Origin: Candidatus Hydrogenedentota bacterium
GTDB taxonomy: Bacteria; Hydrogenedentota; Hydrogenedentia; Hydrogenedentales; SLHB01
DNA length: 5,190 nt
Direction of reading: 5' to 3'
Assembly: GCA_003552765.1 (NCBI GenBank)
Contig: PUOI01000373.1
Location: 1 to 5,190 of the forward strand
In this document: piece by piece, positions 1 through 5,190 of the stretch
Numbering within the stretch: the first letter of the stretch is position 1
How the letters are laid out: every line of letters starts with the position of its first letter
Made by a program: the position numbers and the translations under genes
Notes under the pieces: model-generated
Databases searched by the model: none
What the model was told of the DNA's origin: nothing
The model's input: only the letters and a program-made list of their open reading frames with translations

Positions 1-98
1 CAAAGCCGCAGCAACACCTCGTCGCCCTGCGCTTCTTCCGCGCTGGCGAAGGGATCGCTTTGCAGCCCGTGCCGGTTGAGAAACTCTTCTAATCGCAT
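1..98 (-). CDS. N-terminal fragment of an unidentified protein, cut by the window edge
   Basis: The minus strand has an ATG at 98-96 followed by 32 open codons to the window edge. The product begins MRLEEFLNRHGLQSDPF and continues ASAEEAQGDEVLLRL. A GGGAG ribosome-binding sequence (complement of 110-114) lies 11 nt before the ATG, a little farther than ideal. Codon use is GC-rich and matches the neighbours. I do not recognise the gene. The G-L-x-x-D-P-F pattern near the N-terminus is reminiscent of the GL-x2-NPF start of ExeA/TniB-type AAA ATPases, but no Walker motif is inside the window, so this is only a hint. It is transcribed divergently from the sigma-like gene at 390 and shares the 291-bp region with its palindromes. 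Confidence 0.6.
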   Translation of the reverse strand, partial: MRLEEFLNRHGLQSDPFASAEEAQGDEVLLRL

Positions 99-171
99 TC
101 CAGAAAACGCTCCCGTGGTGTGTCTATACCCGCGGATCGCCCATTCCGCCGCTTTCCAGGTCGGCGTGATG

Positions 172-189
172 GGACGTCAAACAACGTCC
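172..189. promoter_or_regulatory. Perfect palindrome GGACGT-N6-ACGTCC, candidate operator (copy 1)
   Basis: The 18-bp sequence GGACGTCAAACAACGTCC has perfect 6-bp arms and a 6-bp centre. It lies 74 bp upstream of the divergent minus-strand start at 98. A second palindrome of the same architecture lies at 345-362 beside the plus-strand gene. Arm length and spacing suit a dimeric DNA-binding protein. That role is inferred; the symmetry is seen directly. No convincing -35/-10 pair was found in 99-389 for either gene. Confidence 0.4.
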
Positions 190-344
190 GTACGCTACCA
201 CATTCCCGCCAAGGGGATCCATTGGGTCCGCGGAATCCGGCAAGGCCTTGTGCGCGGGGCGAGGGCATAGAAAAAGCGCCGTCAAAACGTAGCGGTTGCG
301 CAGGGTTTTCCGCCCTCTCTCCCCGCTACAGTGCCTCCCGGTTT

Positions 345-362
345 GGACGCGATGGGGCGTCC
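345..362. promoter_or_regulatory. Perfect palindrome GGACGC-N6-GCGTCC, candidate operator (copy 2)
   Basis: The 18-bp sequence GGACGCGATGGGGCGTCC has the same arm length and 6-bp centre as the copy at 172-189. The shared consensus is GGACGY-N6-RCGTCC. It ends 13 bp before the Shine-Dalgarno of the sigma-like gene, so a bound protein could block transcription, or the RNA hairpin could sit in the 5' leader. An 11-mer GATGGGRCGTC is also repeated directly at 168-178 and 351-361. Autoregulation by the protein encoded at 390 is possible but unproven. Confidence 0.4.
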
Positions 363-375
363 ATCACGCAACCCT

Positions 376-381
376 AGGAGG
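376..381 (+). promoter_or_regulatory. Ribosome binding site deciding the start at 390
   Basis: AGGAGG lies 8 nt before the ATG at 390. This spacing favours that ATG over the TTG at 384, which would be only 2 nt from the Shine-Dalgarno. Confidence 0.85.
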
Positions 382-389
382 CATTGCAT

Positions 390-755
390 ATGGCGCGGCG
401 AAACAAAGGCGAACGCTATGGGCTTCGCATCCCCTCCGCCGTCATGGAACGGCTCACGGCCGAGGAAGGGTTCTGGCATGAAAGCCCGCGCGAAGTGGAA
501 CACGGCCTGCGCCACGGCGCGCGGAAAGCCGAGCTGCTGGCGTGGGTGAAACGGCGCATGGAGACCCGGCTTACCGAACGCGAGGCGGAATGCATCCGGC
601 TGCACTACTTCCAAGGCCAAAGCTTCCGGGTGATCCATCTACGGACCGGCATGGGCCTGGCGACCGTCCACCGGGCGATACAGCGCGGGCTTAAGAAACT
701 GCGGCAGGCGGCGGCGGAGGAAGGCGTGACCTGGGAAGGCGGCCCCGGCGCTTGA
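390..755 (+). CDS. Small sigma-70 region 4-like helix-turn-helix DNA-binding protein
   Basis: The predicted protein has 121 residues. Residues 61-105 (starting LTEREAECIRLHYFQGQSF and ending AIQRGLKKLR) follow the pattern of sigma-70 region 4: an LTxRE start, an R-LHYF-x-G turn, a second helix around VIHLRTGMGLATVHRAI as recognition unit, and a closing basic LKKLR helix. The first 60 residues are charged (RRNKGERYGLRIP, then EVEHGLRHGARKAELLAWVKRR) and show no region 2, so the protein probably cannot act as a complete sigma factor. It is more likely a stand-alone regulator or a phage-type sigma-like protein. No membrane segment or signal peptide is visible. The ATG at 390 was chosen because of the AGGAGG 8 nt upstream. 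It converges on the pilin gene at 822 and is divergent from the fragment at 1-98. Target genes are unknown; the palindrome just upstream suggests possible self-regulation. Confidence 0.8.
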   Translation: MARRNKGERYGLRIPSAVMERLTAEEGFWHESPREVEHGLRHGARKAELLAWVKRRMETRLTEREAECIRLHYFQGQSFRVIHLRTGMGLATVHRAIQRGLKKLRQAAAEEGVTWEGGPGA

Positions 756-765
756 ACGGCGAACG

Positions 766-804
766 AAAAAGCGCGGCGGGCGACCTGAAGTCACCCGCCG
801 CGCC
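766..804 (-). terminator. Intrinsic terminator of pilin unit 1 (hairpin copy 1)
   Basis: The arms are GCGCGGCGGG (771-780) and CCCGCCGCGC (794-803), with inner GAC/GTC pairs and a 5-nt loop. In minus-strand RNA positions 781 and 793 form a G-U wobble, giving a continuous 14-bp stem with loop UUCAG. In plus-strand RNA the same pair is a C-A mismatch. Five U residues follow on the minus strand (766-770), whereas no T-run follows on the plus strand. It therefore terminates the pilin gene ending at 822. It lies between convergent genes and may also slow transcription from the sigma-like gene. Confidence 0.85.
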
Positions 805-821
805 GTTCTCTGAGGCATTCG

Positions 822-1925
<1,104 letters not shown>

Positions 1926-1932
1926 CACATTT

Positions 1933-1938
1933 CCCTCC
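1933..1938 (-). promoter_or_regulatory. Ribosome binding site of pilin 1
   Basis: GGAGGG on the minus strand, 7 nt before the ATG at 1925. It fixes the start at MRKGKQG; the longer frame from 1943 would place this site inside the coding sequence. Confidence 0.85.
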
Positions 1939-1976
1939 ATCAAGTGCCGTTCCTGCCCTGCTTAAGCTCACCACAA

Positions 1977-2028
1977 CCACGGCCCTACACCGAGCCGCGG
2001 CGCTTCAGTCAGCTCATTAACCACCTCC
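1977..2028 (-). ncRNA. Conserved 5' leader element of pilin 1: strong SD-like block plus stem-loop
   Basis: Reading the minus strand, a 37-nt block (2028-1992) starts AAGGAGGTGG, close to a full complement of the 16S rRNA 3' end, and runs to CGCCGCGGCTC. It aligns without gaps to the leaders of pilins 2 and 3. It overlaps a stem-loop: CCGCGGCUC (2000-1992), loop GGUGUA, GGGCCGUGG (1985-1977), nine pairs including two G-U. An ATG-AGC-TGA two-codon frame lies 6 nt after the SD-like sequence (2017-2009). The element ends about 50 nt before the pilin start. A cis-acting translation or stability element is inferred. Confidence 0.55.
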
Positions 2029-2080
2029 TTTCCGTCTCCGCATTCTACTCGCCACAATAAAAGATGTGAGCTTATACTCT

Positions 2081-2136
2081 AGCATAAACATAAATTCTGT
2101 ATGCATGTCAAACACAACAATACATAGTGATAACGG
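2081..2136 (-). promoter_or_regulatory. Promoter of pilin 1 with conserved upstream element
   Basis: A consensus -35 TTGACA lies at 2111-2106. The best -10 is TATGCT at 2086-2081 with a long 19-bp spacer; TTTATG at 17 bp is the alternative, so the -10 is uncertain. Seven bases upstream of the -35 sits CCGTTATCACTATGTATT (2136-2119), matching 15 of 18 positions with the element at the same distance before pilin 2. The region is AT-rich compared with the genes. Confidence 0.6.
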
Positions 2137-2165
2137 GTTTACATTCGGGAGGCGGCCGGGGGCTG

Positions 2166-2210
2166 AAAAAGAAAAGGCGCGGCGGGCGACCTGAAGTCAC
2201 CCGCCGCGCC
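2166..2210 (-). terminator. Intrinsic terminator of pilin unit 2 (hairpin copy 2)
   Basis: The arms are GGCGCGGCGGG (2176-2186) and CCCGCCGCGCC (2200-2210), with the same inner GAC/GTC pairs, G-U wobble and UUCAG loop as copy 1. Minus-strand RNA continues into UUUUCUUUUU (2175-2166). It lies 47 nt past the stop codon of pilin 2. Confidence 0.88.
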
Positions 2211-2257
2211 GATGGATTGCGTTGGCAAACGCGTTCTTGTCAGACTACGATGCGGGA

Positions 2258-3331
2258 TCAGCCCCAGCCTCCGACAAAGGGCATGACCCGGTGCGCTTGC
2301 GTGCCCGCGCGTTCTGGATATTCGTTTTCGTCAAGCCACTGGACGGGGTAACGCTCGCCAAAACGGATGAACTCCACGTGGCCATCCATGAACAGCACGT
2401 TGCTTCCGCCGGGGATGTGGTTGAAGGTCTGGACATCGCCGCCGATTCCCCACGTGTTGCGGAGCCACGCCGAGCCGTGTCCATCGCCATCGAAGTCCGT
2501 GCTCCAGGCGTCAAACAAAACCGCGATGCTGCTCTGCGCTTCGGCGCCGGCGGCGGGATTGTTGATATCCGTGATGAAGAACCGCTCGATACCATCACGA
2601 AGGCGAGGGTAGGTATCGGGCAGGTACGAGCCGTCGTCGTCGAGCGGATAGGCGGCGGCGTCGAAGAACTCGTTCTGGTGGCGCCATTCCCCGCGCATGT
2701 CCTCGCTTCCTTTAGGCGGCAGGTCTTCCACTTCTCCCCATTCCGAAGGAAAACCGCGTTCGACGATTTGAGCCTGGCTAATCACCAGTTCCTCGGGCTT
2801 ATAGCCGGCGGCGTGGGTAGAACCGCCTTGGATTTGCAGCAGGTCCATCTGTTGCGAGGCCGTTCGCGTGGCAAATCCCAAATAGATGTAGGATATGGGC
2901 TGGGATAGGAAAGCGTCTTGCAGACAATCGGAGATGTAATCCCGTATTGGATCCCGCTCCACAATTTGTCGAAATTGGGCCTGGATATCATCTTCGTAAC
3001 CCAGCCCCGAGTGCCGGGCGTCGGACGGGCAAATCTTGATGTTGATGTCCGTCCAATAATCCGGATAGATCGCCTCCCCTTTGAAGCCAGCCTGGCCCGA
3101 ATAGACGGGCGCATATCTGTTCTGGACGGGCGGGTAGTACTCGCCCCGGCTTTCGTTCGCATACATCGCGAAGATCTGGCCGAACTGGCGCAGATTGTTC
3201 GCGCAGCTCGCCCGGCGCGCGGCTTCCCGCGCACGAGCCAGTGCCGGGAGCAAAATCGCCGCCAGGATGCCGATGATGGCGATCACCACCAGCAACTCGA
3301 TGAGGGTGAAACCCTGTTTTCCCTTTTGCAT
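2258..3331 (-). CDS. Prepilin-like DUF1559 / H-X9-DG-type protein, paralogue 2
   Basis: The product has 357 residues, with leader MQKGKQG and then [18 protein letters not shown]. Cleavage after Gly7 is expected, with mature Glu5 present. Conserved blocks are [18 protein letters not shown] (89-106), YPLDDDG (228-234), [17 protein letters not shown] (246-262) and H305-x10-D316-G317 in [17 protein letters not shown]. It is the most divergent of the three: the middle (about 162-228) has no convincing similarity to pilins 1 and 3, and it has only three cysteines (43, 101, 136), lacking the CGAP cysteine near residue 200. A DFDGDG stretch at 279-284 resembles a calcium-binding loop, but is unique to this copy. 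The start at 3331 was chosen because GGGAG lies 9 nt upstream and the leader matches the paralogues; an in-frame extension to 3397 reads through the conserved leader RNA and is rejected. Confidence 0.92.
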   Translation of the reverse strand: MQKGKQGFTLIELLVVIAIIGILAAILLPALARAREAARRASCANNLRQFGQIFAMYANESRGEYYPPVQNRYAPVYSGQAGFKGEAIYPDYWTDINIKICPSDARHSGLGYEDDIQAQFRQIVERDPIRDYISDCLQDAFLSQPISYIYLGFATRTASQQMDLLQIQGGSTHAAGYKPEELVISQAQIVERGFPSEWGEVEDLPPKGSEDMRGEWRHQNEFFDAAAYPLDDDGSYLPDTYPRLRDGIERFFITDINNPAAGAEAQSSIAVLFDAWSTDFDGDGHGSAWLRNTWGIGGDVQTFNHIPGGSNVLFMDGHVEFIRFGERYPVQWLDENEYPERAGTQAHRVMPFVGGWG

Positions 3332-3340
3332 TTCATCTCT

Positions 3341-3345
3341 CTCCC
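3341..3345 (-). promoter_or_regulatory. Ribosome binding site of pilin 2
   Basis: GGGAG on the minus strand, 9 nt before the ATG at 3331, within the purine run AAGGGAGAGAG. It is weaker than the GGAGG(G/A) sites of pilins 1 and 3. Confidence 0.75.
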
Positions 3346-3384
3346 TTGGCGCTATCTGTTGTGAACTCCCCTGAACCAACGGCA

Positions 3385-3437
3385 GCCACCGCTCCACTAG
3401 GAGCCGCGGCGCTTCACCTGATCAATCAACCACCCCC
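3385..3437 (-). ncRNA. Conserved 5' leader element of pilin 2: SD-like block plus stem-loop
   Basis: The 37-nt block (3437-3401) starts AAGGGGGTGG and aligns without gaps to the other two leaders. The stem pairs CCGCGGCUCC (3409-3400) with GGAGCGGUGG (3395-3386) around loop UAGU, nine pairs plus one G-G mismatch, with one further G-C pair outside (3410/3385). Compared with pilin 1, a U-G pair is here U-A and an inner C-G pair is added, so the stem is preserved while the sequence changes. Here ATT replaces the ATG of the two-codon frame seen in the other leaders. The block ends 69 nt before the pilin start. Confidence 0.55.
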
Positions 3438-3491
3438 TTTCGGTCTTCGCGCTCAACTGACCACTGTGAAATACATCCCTTTATACGCAAA

Positions 3492-3545
3492 CTTATATAC
3501 AAAATCTACACGAATGTCAATATGCGAAATGCATAGTACTAACGG
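3492..3545 (-). promoter_or_regulatory. Strong sigma-70-type promoter of pilin 2 with upstream element
   Basis: TTGACA (3520-3515), a 17-bp spacer and TATAAG (3497-3492) form a near-consensus housekeeping promoter. Seven bases upstream lies CCGTTAGTACTATGCATT (3545-3528), shared with the pilin 1 promoter. The predicted transcript would start about 50 nt before the conserved SD-like block. Confidence 0.8.
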
Positions 3546-3633
3546 TTTAGGGTCTGAGGAGGCTGTTGCGCTGGGGCAGGAACGAGGCGGCGGATGAGAG
3601 CGCGGCAGGGAGATGAGCCGGAGATCACGAGAA

Positions 3634-3668
3634 CGGCGCGGAGGTCTGAAACATGAACCGCCGCGCCG
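3634..3668 (-). terminator. Degenerate hairpin after pilin unit 3 (hairpin copy 3)
   Basis: CGGCGCGG (3634-3641) pairs with CCGCGCCG (3661-3668), then an A-G mismatch and GGT/ACC (3643-3645 with 3657-3659) around an 11-nt loop. The outer arm and the CTGAA next to the loop match the other copies, so it looks like the same element worn down. The minus-strand continuation (GUUCUCGUG) is not a good U-tract, so termination here may be weak. It lies 65 nt past the pilin 3 stop. Confidence 0.5.
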
Positions 3669-3733
3669 CCTTTATGTGTGTGCAGTCTCAAACAGGGCGG
3701 ACATTCTCGAGGGAACGCCCAGCCACCGCCGGA

Positions 3734-4846
3734 TCAACCGAAGCCCGCGATGAATGGCAGCAGATTATGTACTTGCGTGCCCATCACGTTGGGATAGGCC
3801 TCTTCCGGCTGAAGCCATTGAATCGGGTACTCCTCGTTGTAGCGGATGAAGCGCACATGTCCATCCATGTAAAGCACGTTGGCTCCGCCCGGAGTGTGGT
3901 TGAAGTTTAGCATGCCGGGGTCACCCGAGCCCCACACTTGACCCTGGAATTCGGATTGCCCTCCCGTGCTCCACGTGTCGAACATCACCGCGATGGTGCT
4001 TTGCGCAGCCGCGCCCGCCGCCGGGTTGTTGATGTCCGTGATGAAGAAGCGCTCAATGCCGTCGCGCAAGCGGGAATACGTGCTTGGCAACAGCGAACCA
4101 TCGTCGTCCCGGTAATACTCTTGAGCGTTAATCTCCACATGCCCGCCAACCCCCGTGCGGGTCCGGCCAGTACCTTGGCCTACCTGAAAATCAGACAGGC
4201 CCCGCGGAGGGAAGTATTCGATGTGGGGCCACCCCTCGGGTGCGCCGCATGCCTGAAGATCTCCCGCTCCAATCACGTCGAAGGGCTCGCCATGGGGATG
4301 GGTTCTCCAGTGGGGATACCATGACCAGTAGTTGAGGAAGTCGGTCATCTGCGAGATGGTTTGGGTCGCGTACCCCACGTACAAGTAGGAAACCGACGTG
4401 GACAGAAAGGCCGCTTGCACGCGTCGACATACAAAGTTGTCGGCAATCCCATGCCGTTGCTGATACTCAGTGATCTCCCGGAACTGCTGGCCGATGTCTT
4501 CGTCAAATCCCGCTATATCGGACATGAAAGTGCGGGAGTCCGAGGGACACACCTTGATGTTGATGTCGGTCCAGTAATCCGGATACATGGCCTCGCCCGC
4601 GAAGCCCGCGTTGCTGGACCACACGATCATACTGTTCTGGCCCCGGGGATACATCTCGCCCCGGCTTTCGTTGGAGTACATCGCGAAAATCTGCCCGAAC
4701 TGGCGCAGATTGTTGGCGCAGCTCGACCGCCGCGCCGCCTCCCTGGCCCTAGCCAGGGCCGGCAGCAAAATCGCCGCCAGGATGCCGATGATGGCGATCA
4801 CCACCAGCAACTCGATGAGCGTGAACCCCTGTTCTCCTTTACGCAT
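3734..4846 (-). CDS. Prepilin-like DUF1559 / H-X9-DG-type protein, paralogue 3
   Basis: The product has 370 residues, with leader MRKGEQG and then [18 protein letters not shown], cleavage after Gly7 and mature Glu5. Its first 57 residues differ from pilin 1 at only two positions (K5E, A41S). It is closest to pilin 1: the four cysteines fall at the same residues (43, 100, 140, 200), and GFDED, YQQ, SYxYVGYAT and CGAP are shared. Conserved C-terminal blocks are RDDDG (246-250), [17 protein letters not shown] (262-278) and H317-x10-D328-G329 in [17 protein letters not shown]. The central 168-246 segment is divergent and rich in Gly, Pro, His and Trp. The start at 4846 is supported by GGAGGA 7 nt upstream; the longer frame from a GTG at 4906 runs over the leader stem-loop. 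Export as a pseudopilin-like protein is inferred from the N-terminus; the role is unknown. Confidence 0.92.
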   Translation of the reverse strand: MRKGEQGFTLIELLVVIAIIGILAAILLPALARAREAARRSSCANNLRQFGQIFAMYSNESRGEMYPRGQNSMIVWSSNAGFAGEAMYPDYWTDINIKVCPSDSRTFMSDIAGFDEDIGQQFREITEYQQRHGIADNFVCRRVQAAFLSTSVSYLYVGYATQTISQMTDFLNYWSWYPHWRTHPHGEPFDVIGAGDLQACGAPEGWPHIEYFPPRGLSDFQVGQGTGRTRTGVGGHVEINAQEYYRDDDGSLLPSTYSRLRDGIERFFITDINNPAAGAAAQSTIAVMFDTWSTGGQSEFQGQVWGSGDPGMLNFNHTPGGANVLYMDGHVRFIRYNEEYPIQWLQPEEAYPNVMGTQVHNLLPFIAGFG

Positions 4847-4853
4847 CACATTT

Positions 4854-4859
4854 TCCTCC
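4854..4859 (-). promoter_or_regulatory. Ribosome binding site of pilin 3
   Basis: GGAGGA on the minus strand, 7 nt before the ATG at 4846. The sequence GGAGG(A/G)AAATGTGATGCGTAA is nearly the same as that of pilin 1. Confidence 0.85.
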
Positions 4860-4901
4860 GTCAAAAATCGTTCGTTCTTTGCCAGCCCTGAACCCACGAT
4901 C

Positions 4902-4953
4902 GCCACGGTTCTACAGAAGCCGCGGCAACTCAGTCACTTCATCAATCACCTCC
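4902..4953 (-). ncRNA. Conserved 5' leader element of pilin 3: full-length SD-like block plus stem-loop
   Basis: The 37-nt block (4953-4917) is preceded by AA and starts AAGGAGGTGAT, an 11-base match to the usual anti-Shine-Dalgarno complement. An ATG-AAG-TGA two-codon frame follows 6 nt later. The stem pairs CCGCGG (4925-4920) with CCGUGG (4908-4903), then UUC/GAA around loop UGUA with one bulged C at 4919, plus an outer G-C (4926/4902). The inner pairs differ from pilins 1 and 2, yet pairing is kept. The pilin start is 70 nt downstream of the block. Confidence 0.55.
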
Positions 4954-4993
4954 TTCCTATACTCGCACTATGCTGACCGACGCCTATGGTCCT

Positions 4994-5022
4994 ATTATAC
5001 ACCATATACCAATAAAGAGTTC
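4994..5022 (-). promoter_or_regulatory. Probable promoter of pilin 3
   Basis: A perfect -10 TATAAT lies at 4999-4994 in an AT-rich stretch. The -35 at 17 bp (GAACTC, 5022-5017) is poor. The upstream CCGTTA of the other two promoters recurs at 5061-5056, and TTCAAA at 5036-5031 aligns with their TTGACA, but it has no -10 at the right distance. This promoter appears to have drifted or to use a shifted -10. Confidence 0.55.
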
Positions 5023-5073
5023 CATATAGATTTGAAGTGCAGAACTTGATATTCGTAACGGATTCCTCTCGGA

Positions 5074-5102
5074 CGGATGCAGAAAGAGTGTTTAGGCATC
5101 CG
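5074..5102. repeat. Inverted repeat CGGATGC / GCATCCG
   Basis: Perfect 7-bp arms (5074-5080 and 5096-5102) flank a 15-bp centre, between the pilin 3 promoter and the next terminator. No T-run follows on either strand. It could be an operator or a chance hairpin. Confidence 0.25.
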
Positions 5103-5155
5103 GAACCCGGAAGACAGGAGGTGAAAGGGGGGCAGATGGAGGGGTTTGCTCTGGG

Positions 5156-5190
5156 AAAAAGAAGGGCGCGGCGGGCGACCTGAAGTCACC
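5156..5190 (-). terminator. Terminator hairpin copy 4, cut by the window edge
   Basis: The left arm GGCGCGGCGGG (5165-5175), the inner GAC, loop and GTC, and the first bases of the right arm are identical to copy 2 over the 26 nt visible. Minus-strand RNA continues as CUUCUUUUU (5164-5156). It implies that a minus-strand gene ends just beyond the right edge. Confidence 0.75.

Noticed and set aside
298..336. Possible -35/-10 pair for the sigma-like gene (GGTTTT ... TACAGT)
   Set aside because: Both hexamers are poor matches in GC-rich sequence, and no other evidence supports them.
282..638. Minus-strand open frame of 118 codons over the sigma-like gene
   Set aside because: It is opposite a gene with a good Shine-Dalgarno and a recognisable helix-turn-helix. 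No domain or ribosome-binding site supports it.
2492..2498. Calcium-binding loop (DFDGDG) in pilin 2 as a functional site
   Set aside because: The motif is short, absent from the other two paralogues and lies in a variable loop. It could be chance, so it is noted in the gene entry only.
3332..3397. N-terminal extension of pilin 2 (and of pilin 1 to 1943, pilin 3 to 4906)
   Set aside because: The extensions overlap the ribosome-binding sites (and, for pilins 2 and 3, the leader stem-loop), are not similar in protein sequence, and would put 6-22 residues before the usual short prepilin leader.
3546..3633. Possible small gene or element between the pilin 2 promoter and the pilin 3 hairpin
   Set aside because: The 88 bp are purine-rich with no convincing frame, repeat or ribosome-binding site followed by a start.

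Overview
The window reads as bacterial chromosome, GC-rich in its genes and AT-rich in its promoters. Its main content is three consecutive minus-strand genes for prepilin-like proteins of the DUF1559 / 'H-X9-DG' type. Large paralogous sets of these are known from Planctomycetota, Lentisphaerota, Verrucomicrobiota, Armatimonadota and candidate phyla such as Hydrogenedentota and Sumerlaeota. The N-terminal wording ([23 protein letters not shown]) fits that group, most likely a Hydrogenedentota-like organism. This placement is inference from family wording, not a search.

Layout. Positions 1-98 hold the first 32 codons of a minus-strand gene that leaves the window on the left. A 291-bp divergent intergenic region (99-389) follows and carries two perfect 18-bp palindromes of the form GGACG-N8-CGTCC. 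A small plus-strand gene (390-755) encodes a lone sigma-70 region 4-like helix-turn-helix protein. It converges on the pilin array.

The array occupies 771-5190 and consists of three complete units plus the terminator of a probable fourth. Each unit, read on the minus strand, has an AT-rich promoter, a leader, a Shine-Dalgarno and start codon, a 357-370 residue prepilin gene, and a GC-rich hairpin. Each leader holds a 37-nt block beginning with a strong Shine-Dalgarno-like sequence, followed by a stem-loop conserved with compensatory changes. In units 1, 2 and the edge copy the terminator hairpin is nearly identical and is followed by a U-rich tract on the minus strand. In unit 3 it is degenerate. 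The units look separately transcribed, not like one operon.

The three pilins share nearly identical N-termini (leader peptide and hydrophobic helix) and conserved C-terminal thirds, but their central segments differ strongly. The likely route is inner-membrane insertion by the hydrophobic helix, cleavage after Gly7 by a prepilin peptidase encoded elsewhere, and assembly or display as pseudopilin-like proteins. The function of this family is not established. The least explained parts of the window are the conserved leader RNA of the pilin genes and the paired palindromes beside the sigma-like gene.
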